NCBI GenBank assembly: GCA_012842325.1
Contig: DUTA01000085.1
Location: 1-19,258 of the forward strand
DNA from: Bacillota bacterium
GTDB lineage: Bacteria > Bacillota > DTU030
Length of the DNA stretch: 19,258 nt
Reading direction: 5' to 3'
A program made the position numbers and the translations under genes. The notes below the pieces were generated by a model. It was given only the letters and a program-made list of their open reading frames with translations. It did no database searches and was not told where the DNA came from. Shown here in pieces: positions 1 to 7,327 of this stretch (its first letter is position 1; each line of letters opens with the position of its first letter).

Positions 1-503
1 AGGTGGAGATTTTGGCGGGGCAGCTGCAGGAGTTTGCGGAGAAGCTGGGCCGGCCGCTGAAGATAGTCATCGCCGCCTCCGCTCGGGAAGTCTGTGCCAA
101 CAGCGAGATAATCTGCGCCTGCACCACCGCTTCGGAACCGGTTGTCCGGGGGGAGTGGCTGAGGCCGGGCACCCATATCAACGCCACGGGTGCCTTCAGC
201 CCGTCGATGCAGGAAGTGGATGAAGATGTGGTTCAGAAGGCACGGATAGTCACCGTCGACACAAAACCGGGCGCTTTACGTCCCGGGGATCTGGCCCGTC
301 CCCTGGCCCGGGGCCTGATCAGGGAAGAGGAAATCATTGAACTGGGCCACGTCTTAACGGGGACAGTAGCGGGACGGGAAAGGCCCGAGGACTGGACCCT
401 GTTTAAATCCATTGGTACGGCAGCCCAGGACGTTTTGTGCGGCTGGCATGTGTATCAGGAAGCCCTGGCCCGGGGTGTAGGACAGAGGGTTACAGTTAAT
501 TAA
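1..503 (+). CDS. Ornithine cyclodeaminase / mu-crystallin family protein, C-terminal half (5' truncated by window edge)
   Basis: This is the C-terminal part of an NAD(P)-dependent enzyme of the ornithine cyclodeaminase/mu-crystallin family, which includes ornithine cyclodeaminase, alanine dehydrogenase-like and ketimine reductase activities. What shows it: GTHINATGAFSPSMQEVD matches the family's G-x-H-I-x-x-x-G-[AS] Rossmann-side motif with a downstream acidic pair, and TLFKSIGTAAQDV matches the characteristic near-C-terminal 'FKSxGxAxxD' signature. About 167 codons are visible against a usual length near 320, so roughly half the protein, including the N-terminal substrate-binding part, lies upstream. 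The frame is open to base 1, and the GTG at 3 is only an internal codon. It is followed after 24 nt by the aminotransferase gene, so the two are probably co-transcribed. The exact substrate cannot be told from this half. Confidence 0.88.
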   Translation, partial: VEILAGQLQEFAEKLGRPLKIVIAASAREVCANSEIICACTTASEPVVRGEWLRPGTHINATGAFSPSMQEVDEDVVQKARIVTVDTKPGALRPGDLARPLARGLIREEEIIELGHVLTGTVAGRERPEDWTLFKSIGTAAQDVLCGWHVYQEALARGVGQRVTVN

Positions 504-527
504 CTGCGCCTGGAAAGGGGGGTTAAA

Positions 528-1880
528 ATGGACAAAAGCAGCCTGACCAGGTCTATTATGGAGAAGGACGCCCGCCTGCTGTCGCCCTCCATCCGCATCC
601 CCTTTTTCCCCTTCGTGGTCCGGACGGGACGGGGGGCCACCCTGATGGATGTGGAAGGACGGGAGTTCATTGATTTTCTGTCCTTCGGCGCCATCTCCAA
701 TGTGGGGCACAACCACCCGGCGGTGGTGGCCGCCATCAAGGAGCAGGCGGAGACTTTAATCCACTGCAACCCGGCTTACGCCTTTAACGAGAGGGTAACC
801 GAGCTGACGGAGGAGCTGGTGGGCATTACCCCGGGCGCAGGCGGGAAGAGGGTGGCCTACGGCCTCTCGGGCGGGGATGCCAACGACGGTGCCATTAAAG
901 CCGCCCGCGCCTACACCGGCAGGCAGAAGATCATCGCCTTTTTGCGGTCCTATCACGGCAACACCTACGGGGCGTTGAGCGTCTCCGCCGTGAGCCTGCC
1001 CATGCGCTACCGTTTTGGTCCCGGGGTCCCGGAGGTTTACCATGTCCCCTATCCCGATTGCTACCGGTGCCCACTGGGACACCGGGATAATCAGGCCTGT
1101 CAAATGGCCTGTTACCAGTATTTCCTTGGCCTCTTCGAAACCCTCTTCGCCCCCGACGAGGTGGCGGCCGTGATTATGGAACCAATCCAGGGGGATGCGG
1201 GGATCATAATCCCGCCGCAGGCCTACATGCAGAAGCTGTACGATTTTTGCCGGGAAAATGGCATCCTTTTCGTTGCCGAAGAGGTTCAATCGGGCATGGG
1301 GCGCACCGGCCGGTGGTTTGGGAGCGAGCACTTTGGCCTGGAACCGGACATTCTTATTATCGGCAAGGCCCTGGCTTCAGGCCTGCCCCTGTCGGCCCTG
1401 GTAGCCAGGGATGACATCTTCGCAGCCTGGTCTTCCCCCGGCCATGTTTTTTCCACTTCGTGCAACCCCATCTGCTGCGCCGCCGCCCTGGCCACCATAA
1501 AGGTAATCCGCAGCGAAGGCCTCCTGGAGAAAACGGCGGCCATGGGTGATTATATCAAGGAACGGTTAAATCACCTCGCTGCCAGGTATGAGGAGATTGG
1601 CCAGGTGCGGGGCCTTGGGTTCATGATCGGCGTAGATCTGGTAAAGGATCGGGACAGTAAAGAAAGGGCCCGGGAGCTGGCAGCCAAGATTGTCTGGCGG
1701 TGTTATGAGCTGGGACTCTATCTTACCTTTTTCAGCGGCTCCGTCCTGCGGATCTGTCCGCCCCTGGTGATAACGCCGGAAGAACTGGAACGGGGCCTGA
1801 CCATTCTGGAAACCGCCATCGATGACGCTGTCAGCGGCAGGGTTCCCGATAGTGTTTTGGACACGGTAAAGGGCTGGTAG
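528..1880 (+). CDS. Class III (GabT-like) PLP-dependent aminotransferase
   Basis: This is a cytosolic PLP enzyme of aminotransferase class III (4-aminobutyrate/ornithine/beta-alanine:oxoacid transaminases). The 450 aa length is normal. The ATG follows an AAAGGGGGG ribosome binding site. Visible landmarks are YGLSGGDANDGAIKAAR (the SGxEAxExAIKxAR cofactor-phosphate region), EPIQGDAG, GMGRTG, and the Schiff-base lysine K280 in IIGKALASGLPLSA. The Cys-rich stretch CYRCPLGHRDNQACQMAC (C-x2-C-x9-C-x3-C) is like that in some thermophile and archaeal relatives. The acidic residue that normally contacts the PLP ring nitrogen (Asp in ADEVQ) is Glu251 here (AEEVQ), which is unusual for fold-type I enzymes. 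The gene lies between an OCD-family gene and an amidohydrolase gene, which suggests amino-group removal in a degradative pathway. The amino donor is unknown. Confidence 0.93.
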   Translation: MDKSSLTRSIMEKDARLLSPSIRIPFFPFVVRTGRGATLMDVEGREFIDFLSFGAISNVGHNHPAVVAAIKEQAETLIHCNPAYAFNERVTELTEELVGITPGAGGKRVAYGLSGGDANDGAIKAARAYTGRQKIIAFLRSYHGNTYGALSVSAVSLPMRYRFGPGVPEVYHVPYPDCYRCPLGHRDNQACQMACYQYFLGLFETLFAPDEVAAVIMEPIQGDAGIIIPPQAYMQKLYDFCRENGILFVAEEVQSGMGRTGRWFGSEHFGLEPDILIIGKALASGLPLSALVARDDIFAAWSSPGHVFSTSCNPICCAAALATIKVIRSEGLLEKTAAMGDYIKERLNHLAARYEEIGQVRGLGFMIGVDLVKDRDSKERARELAAKIVWRCYELGLYLTFFSGSVLRICPPLVITPEELERGLTILETAIDDAVSGRVPDSVLDTVKGW

Positions 1881-1927
1881 GAGATAGGGAACAGAGGAGA
1901 ATTTGCACCCGGGGAGGTATTAGAGCC

Positions 1928-3367
1928 ATGCAGATCCTGCTGAAAAAGGGCCTGGTGGCCCTGGACGACAATGGAGTTTACCGCCTGACCGCCACCGATG
2001 TCCTGGTGCGGGACGGCTATATTGAAGCCATCGGGGACCGGTTAGAAGTTCCTGCAGATCAGGAAACCAGGATAATAGATCTTTCCGGAAAAATGGTAAT
2101 CCCGGGCTTAATCAACGCCCACACCCATTCCTATGCCAACATGGTGAAGGGGATGGGGGAGGCCCTGCCCCTGGAACCGTGGATGTATTACGCCATGCTG
2201 GTCGGCAAAATGAGTCTGGATCAGCTCCGGGTTGCTGCCTCCCTGCAGGTGATTGAAAACCTGCGCCAGGGCAACACCGCCTTTCTCGACCACCTGGCCC
2301 GGGACTATGCCGGCATGGATACGGTTATGGAAGTATACGCCCAAACGGGCGTAAGGGCCGCCCTGGCACCCATGATCAGCGACCTGGGCTATACGGAGAC
2401 ATTACCTTCACCCACGGGGGAAGCGCCGGAGAAGGTGTCGGGCCCAGCGGCAGGGAAGGTGGAGGAGATCCTCGCCGCGTGCGAAGCCCTCATCAAGAAA
2501 TGGCATGGCCATGAGGGACGGCTCACCGTCCTGCTTGGCCCCTCGGGGCCCCAGCGCTGCAGTGACCAGTTGCTGCAGGGAAGCTATGAACTGGCCCGGA
2601 AATACGGGGTCGGCTATCATACCCATTTACTGGAGACCCGCATCCAGGCCCAGACGGCTGCCGCTTTTTGGGGGAAAACCATGGTGGAGCATCTGGCGGA
2701 GCTGGGGGTCCTGTCGCCCCAGACTTCCCTGGCCCATGGGGTCTGGCTGACGGACAGGGAGATCGAGATCGTTGCCGCCGCCGGCGCCACGGTGGTCCAC
2801 AATCCTATGAGCAACCTGGCCCTGGGCAGCGGCGTTGCTCCCCTGGGTAAGTACATTGCGGCAGGGGTCAACCTGGCCCTGGGTTCCGATGGCTCCAACT
2901 GCAGCGGCACCCAGTCCATTGTCAGATCAATGCTGCTGGCGGCAGCCCTTTCCCGGCTGGCCAACCCCGATTACAGCCAGTGGCTGACGGCGGAAAAGGT
3001 CTTCCGGATGGCTACCCAGGGCGGGGCAAAGGTCCTGGGGATGGAGGATAAGCTGGGCCGCATTGAGGTCGGCAGAATTGCCGATCTGGTGGTTATTGAC
3101 CTGAACCAGACCATCTACCAGCCCCTCCATGACCCCATGGCGCAGCTGGTCTATGGGGAAACAGGGCAGGGAGTGGATCTGGTCATGGTTGCAGGAAAGA
3201 TCCTGCTGGAAGACGGCCGCCTGACCACCATTGACGAGGAGGCAGTACTGAAAGAGGCCCGGGACATGGCCGCTCCCCTGGCAAAACTCCGCGATGAATG
3301 GCTGGCCGCCAACCGGGACAATTATCGTTATGTAGAAGAGGTGTACAGGGGGCACTGGCAGCTGTAA
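1928..3367 (+). CDS. Metal-dependent amidohydrolase, SsnA/MtaD/AtzA-type deaminase family
   Basis: This is a 479-aa amidohydrolase-superfamily enzyme that probably deaminates or hydrolyses a nitrogen heterocycle or nucleoside-like substrate in the cytosol. The N-terminal composite beta-domain runs to about residue 58, then PGLINAHTHS gives the HxH metal ligands H65 and H67. H233 and E236 (HTHLLET), H270 (LAHGVWLT) and D321 (LGSDGSN) complete the set expected of MtaD/AtzA/SsnA-type enzymes. The C-terminal part (from about residue 345, ...KLGRIEVGRIADLVVIDL) is the usual closing of the composite domain. The start ATG has a GGGGAGG site at about 1910-1917. The gene follows the aminotransferase after 47 nt and precedes the Mo-hydroxylase genes. 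SsnA homologues elsewhere also sit beside xanthine dehydrogenase-like genes, consistent with a purine or other N-heterocycle pathway. The specific substrate is not determinable here. Confidence 0.9.
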   Translation: MQILLKKGLVALDDNGVYRLTATDVLVRDGYIEAIGDRLEVPADQETRIIDLSGKMVIPGLINAHTHSYANMVKGMGEALPLEPWMYYAMLVGKMSLDQLRVAASLQVIENLRQGNTAFLDHLARDYAGMDTVMEVYAQTGVRAALAPMISDLGYTETLPSPTGEAPEKVSGPAAGKVEEILAACEALIKKWHGHEGRLTVLLGPSGPQRCSDQLLQGSYELARKYGVGYHTHLLETRIQAQTAAAFWGKTMVEHLAELGVLSPQTSLAHGVWLTDREIEIVAAAGATVVHNPMSNLALGSGVAPLGKYIAAGVNLALGSDGSNCSGTQSIVRSMLLAAALSRLANPDYSQWLTAEKVFRMATQGGAKVLGMEDKLGRIEVGRIADLVVIDLNQTIYQPLHDPMAQLVYGETGQGVDLVMVAGKILLEDGRLTTIDEEAVLKEARDMAAPLAKLRDEWLAANRDNYRYVEEVYRGHWQL

Positions 3368-3505
3368 ACCGGTAAGGATTAAAACTTCAAGCAGGCCAGG
3401 GAGCATGGAGGAGTGCTCCCTGGCTTATTGCAACCTGGCGTTGCGGCCGGCTTTGTCCGGCCCGGGCATTGGCAACAGTTCAAGAGGCGAACTGGAGGGA
3501 AGGAA
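3368..3505 (+). promoter_or_regulatory. Intra-operon spacer with three tandem hairpins ahead of the Mo-hydroxylase genes
   Basis: No gene is seen here. Hairpin 1 has perfect 11-nt arms at 3395-3405 and 3414-3424, extendable by a G-T and an A-T pair, with loop TGGAGGAG. Hairpin 2 is GGCCGG at 3445-3450 with CCGGCC at 3457-3462. Hairpin 3 is CAGTTC at 3476-3481 with GAACTG at 3489-3494, and its 3' arm abuts the GGAGGGAAGGA ribosome binding site of the next gene. There is no T-tract after hairpin 1, so it is not a classical terminator. It could be an RNA-processing or stability element, or it could tune translation of the iron-sulfur subunit. No known riboswitch was recognised. Confidence 0.4.
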
Positions 3506-3985
3506 GTGGAAAAGATAACCTTGCGGGTGAATTCCAGGGATGTAGAGGTCCTGGTGGAACCATCCTGGACCTTGTTGTACGTGTTGCGGGAGGTTCTTGA
3601 CCTAACCGGTGTGAAACCCGGCTGCCATACCGGGGACTGCGGCGCCTGCAAAGTGATTATTGATGGGGAAGCCGTCAATTCCTGTTTGGTCCGGGCTGTC
3701 CATGTGCAGGGCAAGTCCATCGAAACGGTGGAAGGCCTGGCCCAGGACGGCCGGCTGCACCCGCTGCAGCAGGCATTCATCGACTGCGGCGCTGTCCAGT
3801 GCGGCTACTGCACCCCGGGGATGCTGATGAGCGCCAAGTCCCTGCTGGATAAGAACCCCGCGCCGACGGAAGAGGAGATAAAAGAAGCCCTCGGCAATAA
3901 TTATTGCCGCTGTACCGGCTATTACAAGATTGTGGAGGCCATCCAGCTGGCGGCTGCAAGGATGCGGGAGGTGGGGGCGGAATGA
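3506..3985 (+). CDS. Xanthine dehydrogenase-type (2Fe-2S) iron-sulfur subunit
   Basis: This is the small electron-transfer subunit of a molybdenum hydroxylase (XdhC/CoxS/SoxS type) carrying two [2Fe-2S] clusters. With GTG 3506 as start it has 159 aa, the usual size. That start is chosen because GGAGGGAAGGA lies just upstream; the frame is open further up but that part shows no family similarity. The plant-ferredoxin cluster uses C40, C45, C48 and C60 (GCHTGDCGACK...NSCL). The second, helical-domain cluster uses C99 and C102 (QCGYCTPGM) plus C134 and C136 (NYCRCTGY). All eight ligands are present. The stop codon overlaps the start of the large subunit (ATGA), so translational coupling is likely. 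Electrons from the Mo centre pass through this subunit, but the usual FAD subunit gene is not in the window. Confidence 0.95.
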   Translation: MEKITLRVNSRDVEVLVEPSWTLLYVLREVLDLTGVKPGCHTGDCGACKVIIDGEAVNSCLVRAVHVQGKSIETVEGLAQDGRLHPLQQAFIDCGAVQCGYCTPGMLMSAKSLLDKNPAPTEEEIKEALGNNYCRCTGYYKIVEAIQLAAARMREVGAE

Positions 3986-6207
3986 CGGATAAGGGTTATG
4001 CCGTTATCGGGGAAAGGGTACCCATCCAGGACGCCGTCCTCAAGGTAACGGGCCAGTACAAATTCACCGACGATCTCAAGCTGCCGGGCATGCTCTATGC
4101 CCAGGTTCTTTTCAGCCCCGTACCCCACGCCCGGATCAAATCCATCGATACCTCGGCCGCCGAGGCCCTCCCCGGGGTCAGGGCGGTGGCGACCTACAAA
4201 AACTCCCCCCGCGTCAGGTACAACAGCACGACCCGCCTCTATACCCAGAAATGGATCGAAAATGAGTGCATCTTCGACGATACCGTCCGCTTTATCGGGG
4301 ACCGGGTGGCGGCGGTGGCAGCCGATACCCTGGAGATTGCGAAAAAGGCCGTGCGCCTCATCAAGGTCGAATATGAGGAACTGCCCTACTATACAGATCC
4401 CCTGGAAGCCATGGCCGAAGACGCCTATCCCATCCACGGCGACAGCAATATAGCCGGAAAAATCTATCAGAATGCCGGGGACGTGGAGAAGGGCCTGGCC
4501 GAGGCCGACTACGTCTTTGAGGACACCTATACCACTCCTGCCGTCCATCACGGCGCCATCGAAACCCATGCGGCCATCGCCTACGTTGACCCCAGGGGGA
4601 AGCTGACGGTCATTACCGCCAATCAAAACACCTTCGGCACGCGGATCGTTCTTGCCCGCATCTTTGGCCTGCCCCTGAGCCGGATCAGGGTTATCAATCC
4701 CGGGATGGGCGGCGCCTTCGGCGGCAAGCTGGAAGTGACCATCGAGCCGGTGGTGGCCCAGCTGGCCCGGATGACGGGACGCCCCGTTAAACTGACGTAT
4801 AACAGGAAGGAAACCATGATCTCTACCCGCACCCGCCACGCCGCCATAATTACCATTAAAACCGGGGTGAAGAAGGACGGTACCATCGTCGCCCAGGATA
4901 TTAAGGTCATAACCAATACCGGGGCCTATGCCGGCAGTGCCATGAATGTTGTGGGGGCTATGAGCGGCAAGGTTTATAAGGTGTATAAAATTCCCAACCT
5001 GCGCTTTACCGGCTACCCCGTCTATACCAATACCCCCTCCGCCGGGGCCATGCGGGGTTACGGCTCCCCCCAGGTCTTTTTTGCCCAGCAGTGCCAGCTC
5101 CAGAAGATCGCCAAAGCCCTGAACATGGATTTCGCCGAGCTGCAGTTGAAAAACCTGGTGGACCCCGACGGGATTGACCAGCGAACCGGTAAATCCATCG
5201 GCAATCCCCGCCCCAAGGACTGCCTCCGGCGGGCCCTGGAATTGCAAAGGAACTGGCAGCCCCTATCCGACGAAGGGGGCAAATACGCCATTGGCGTCGG
5301 TATGGCCCTGGGCTGCCACGGCAACAGCACCTTCGATGCCCACCTGGATAAAGCCAGCATTATTATTAAAATGAACGAGGATTCTTCCTGTATCCTGTTT
5401 AGCGGCAGCCACGAAATGGGACAGGCCACCATTACCGCCCAGATGCAGGCGGTGGCAGAGATACTGAAACTGCCCCTGGATATGATCGATGTGGTCTGCG
5501 GTGACACCGATCTCTGCGGCTGGACCGTGGGGGATTTCTCCAGCCGGGGCATCTACATCTCCCTTTATGCCGCAAAAAAGGCCGCCGAGGCCGCCAGGGC
5601 AGCCCTTTTGCGGGCGGCAGCCCTCCTGCTGGAAGAGGATGTGAACAATCTCGATTTAAGTGAAAGCCATGTCTATTCCCGGGTCAGCGGCAAAAGGGTG
5701 GAAAGGTACCGGGTCATGGAATATGTCCAGCAGGTACTGAAAGAAGAAATTATCTGTACGGCCAGCCACCACGCCACCAGGGCCCCCGGCTCCTATGGCT
5801 TCCACATCGCCCGGGTGCGGGTTGAAAAAAGCACCGGTAAGGTGGAGGTAACGGATTATATTGCCGTCCAGGATGTGGGCAAAGTTATCAACAGGCTGGG
5901 CGCTGAAGGTCAGGTTGAGGGAGCGGTGCAGATGGGCATTGGTTATGCCCTCTGCGAGAAGCTGGAAGTCGATGCCGAGGGCAGGGTCAGGAGCAGCAGC
6001 TTCCGGCAGTACAAAATGCTGCGGGCCGCGAACATGCCGAAGCTGCAGGTAGACTTTGTCGAGGAGTACGAGCCGACGGGACCCTTCGGGGCCAAGAGCC
6101 TGGCTGAATGCGCCGTGGTGGCCGTGGCGCCGGCTGTGATCAATGCCATCTGCAATGCCCTGGACATCGAAATAAAGGATCTTCCGTACAGTTACAGGGG
6201 GCAATAA
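3982..6207 (+). CDS. Xanthine dehydrogenase-family molybdenum-binding (large) subunit
   Basis: This is the catalytic subunit of a molybdenum hydroxylase, adding an oxygen from water to an aromatic heterocycle or aldehyde. ATG 3982 overlaps the previous stop and has a GGGAGGTGGGGGCGG site, giving 741 aa; an in-frame start further upstream would lie inside the small-subunit gene. The aldehyde-oxidase 'hammerhead' domain covers about residues 18-130, then the two Mo-cofactor-binding domains. Key positions are Q215 (TANQNTF, Mo pocket), G243-K249 (GGAFGGK), R358 (AMRGYGSPQ) and the catalytic base E709 (AKSLAE). The residue after GGAFGGK is Leu250, where classical xanthine dehydrogenases carry a purine-contacting Glu, so a substrate other than xanthine is possible. 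No twin-arginine signal is seen, so it is probably cytosolic. Maturation factors (XdhC/MocA-like) are not in the window. Confidence 0.93.
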   Translation: MTDKGYAVIGERVPIQDAVLKVTGQYKFTDDLKLPGMLYAQVLFSPVPHARIKSIDTSAAEALPGVRAVATYKNSPRVRYNSTTRLYTQKWIENECIFDDTVRFIGDRVAAVAADTLEIAKKAVRLIKVEYEELPYYTDPLEAMAEDAYPIHGDSNIAGKIYQNAGDVEKGLAEADYVFEDTYTTPAVHHGAIETHAAIAYVDPRGKLTVITANQNTFGTRIVLARIFGLPLSRIRVINPGMGGAFGGKLEVTIEPVVAQLARMTGRPVKLTYNRKETMISTRTRHAAIITIKTGVKKDGTIVAQDIKVITNTGAYAGSAMNVVGAMSGKVYKVYKIPNLRFTGYPVYTNTPSAGAMRGYGSPQVFFAQQCQLQKIAKALNMDFAELQLKNLVDPDGIDQRTGKSIGNPRPKDCLRRALELQRNWQPLSDEGGKYAIGVGMALGCHGNSTFDAHLDKASIIIKMNEDSSCILFSGSHEMGQATITAQMQAVAEILKLPLDMIDVVCGDTDLCGWTVGDFSSRGIYISLYAAKKAAEAARAALLRAAALLLEEDVNNLDLSESHVYSRVSGKRVERYRVMEYVQQVLKEEIICTASHHATRAPGSYGFHIARVRVEKSTGKVEVTDYIAVQDVGKVINRLGAEGQVEGAVQMGIGYALCEKLEVDAEGRVRSSSFRQYKMLRAANMPKLQVDFVEEYEPTGPFGAKSLAECAVVAVAPAVINAICNALDIEIKDLPYSYRGQ

Positions 6208-6475
6208 CCAGGCACCCTGGGGGCACGGGCAGCGGCAGGGGATCATATCTGTTTTCTCCTACAGGAAAGACATTTACTTTTTGTGATTCCCTCTAAAAGA
6301 AAGGCCGGGGCCTTCCTGGAATCTTTAGCGGCAAAGCCAATTTCCCGGGAAGCGTTTCCCCCGCTGCTGGTTCCGGCAAGGGGAACAGGCAACCATTGGT
6401 CGGGGAAAGGGTGAAAAGGCTGGTTCGGTTTCCTTTCAGGGCTGGAATGAGAAAAGGATTGGAGGAGGAAGGCCT
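6208..6475 (+). promoter_or_regulatory. Spacer with small hairpins upstream of pyrK
   Basis: This 268-nt stretch has no convincing ORF. Small inverted repeats are visible: AAGGC 6301-6305 with GCCTT 6310-6314, GGGAA 6347-6351 with TTCCC 6356-6360, and GTTCC 6370-6374 with GGAAC 6382-6386. None is followed by a T-tract, and no PyrR-binding consensus was recognised. The length suggests that pyrK-pyrD may have their own promoter rather than rely on read-through from the hydroxylase genes, but no good -35/-10 pair stands out. Confidence 0.3.
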
Positions 6476-7327
6476 GTGTTGAGGGAAGATGCAGGAAAAA
6501 TCCAGATGGCGACCATTGTTGAAAATAAGCCCCTGGCTTCCGATGTCTACCACATTACCCTCCAGGCGCCCAGGTTGGCTGCCGCTGCAAAACCGGGGCA
6601 GTTTGTCATGGTCAGGGTAGCCCCGGGCTTTGCGCCTACCCTGCGGCGGCCCTTCAGCCTTCACCGGTTTGACAGGGAAGCAGGGCGGATAGAGCTGATC
6701 TATCAGGTGCTGGGCAAGGGCACTGCCCTCTTGGCCGGGAGGAAGCCCGGCGAGGAGCTGGAGCTGCTCGGTCCCCTGGGCAACGGTTTTTGGTTTTCCG
6801 GCGAGAGCCGTGTCGCCCTGGTGGGCGGGGGCATGGGGATAACACCCCTCCTGGCGGCGGCGGAACACCTGGCTGGGGAGGGAAAGGAAGTGGTAACCTT
6901 TCTCGGGGCCAGGACGGGAGACTATCTCCTTGCCGCAGAAAAGTTTGCGCACCTGGGCCCCCTGTATTTGACCACCGACGACGGCAGCAGGGGCGAAAAG
7001 GCCCTGGTGACGAAGCCCCTGGCAGAATATCTGGAGAATAACCGGCCGGATCTGGTCCTGGCCTGCGGTCCCCTGCCGATGCTCAGGGCGGTGGCCGAGG
7101 TTGTCAACAGCCGCGGGATCCCGGCCCAGGTTTCCCTGGAGCAGCGCATGGGCTGCGGTTTGGGAGTCTGCCTCGGCTGTGCCTTCCCCATCAGGGCTGA
7201 GACCCCGGAAGGCTACACCTACAAGCGGGTCTGTCATGATGGACCGGTGTTCTGGGCCCACGAGGTCCTGTTCGCGCTACCCGCGGAAACGACCAAGCAG
7301 GGGGGTTGTTCTGATGAACAAAGTTAA
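6476..7327 (+). CDS. pyrK: Dihydroorotate dehydrogenase B, FAD/[2Fe-2S] electron-transfer subunit
   Basis: PyrK passes electrons from dihydroorotate oxidation in PyrD, through a [2Fe-2S] cluster and FAD, to NAD+. The 283-aa protein starts at GTG 6476, five bases after GGAGGAGGAA. Domain order is the FAD-binding ferredoxin-reductase barrel with RPFSLHR near residue 60, the NAD-binding part with GGGMGITPLL and ACGPLPML, then the C-terminal PyrK cluster domain. The four cluster cysteines are C227, C232, C235 and C253, in the diagnostic setting SLEQRMGCGLGVCLGC...VCHDGPVF. The 3' end overlaps pyrD by 14 nt, implying coupled synthesis of the heterotetramer. No other pyrimidine gene flanks the pair; instead it follows a Mo-hydroxylase cluster, so a catabolic role or a second copy is conceivable. 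Confidence 0.95.
   Translation: MLREDAGKIQMATIVENKPLASDVYHITLQAPRLAAAAKPGQFVMVRVAPGFAPTLRRPFSLHRFDREAGRIELIYQVLGKGTALLAGRKPGEELELLGPLGNGFWFSGESRVALVGGGMGITPLLAAAEHLAGEGKEVVTFLGARTGDYLLAAEKFAHLGPLYLTTDDGSRGEKALVTKPLAEYLENNRPDLVLACGPLPMLRAVAEVVNSRGIPAQVSLEQRMGCGLGVCLGCAFPIRAETPEGYTYKRVCHDGPVFWAHEVLFALPAETTKQGGCSDEQS

Noticed and set aside
3368..3505. Molybdenum-cofactor riboswitch upstream of the Mo-hydroxylase genes
   Set aside because: The hairpins are simple and tandem, and I could not match the conserved Moco RNA motif.
3922..5247. Long open frame (441 codons) on the minus strand inside the Mo-hydroxylase large subunit
   Set aside because: It is antisense to a gene with clear catalytic motifs, shows no recognisable domain, and such frames are common opposite GC-rich coding sequence.
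6208..6475. PyrR-type attenuator upstream of pyrK
   Set aside because: No PyrR-binding consensus loop and no terminator with T-tract occurs before the pyrK start.
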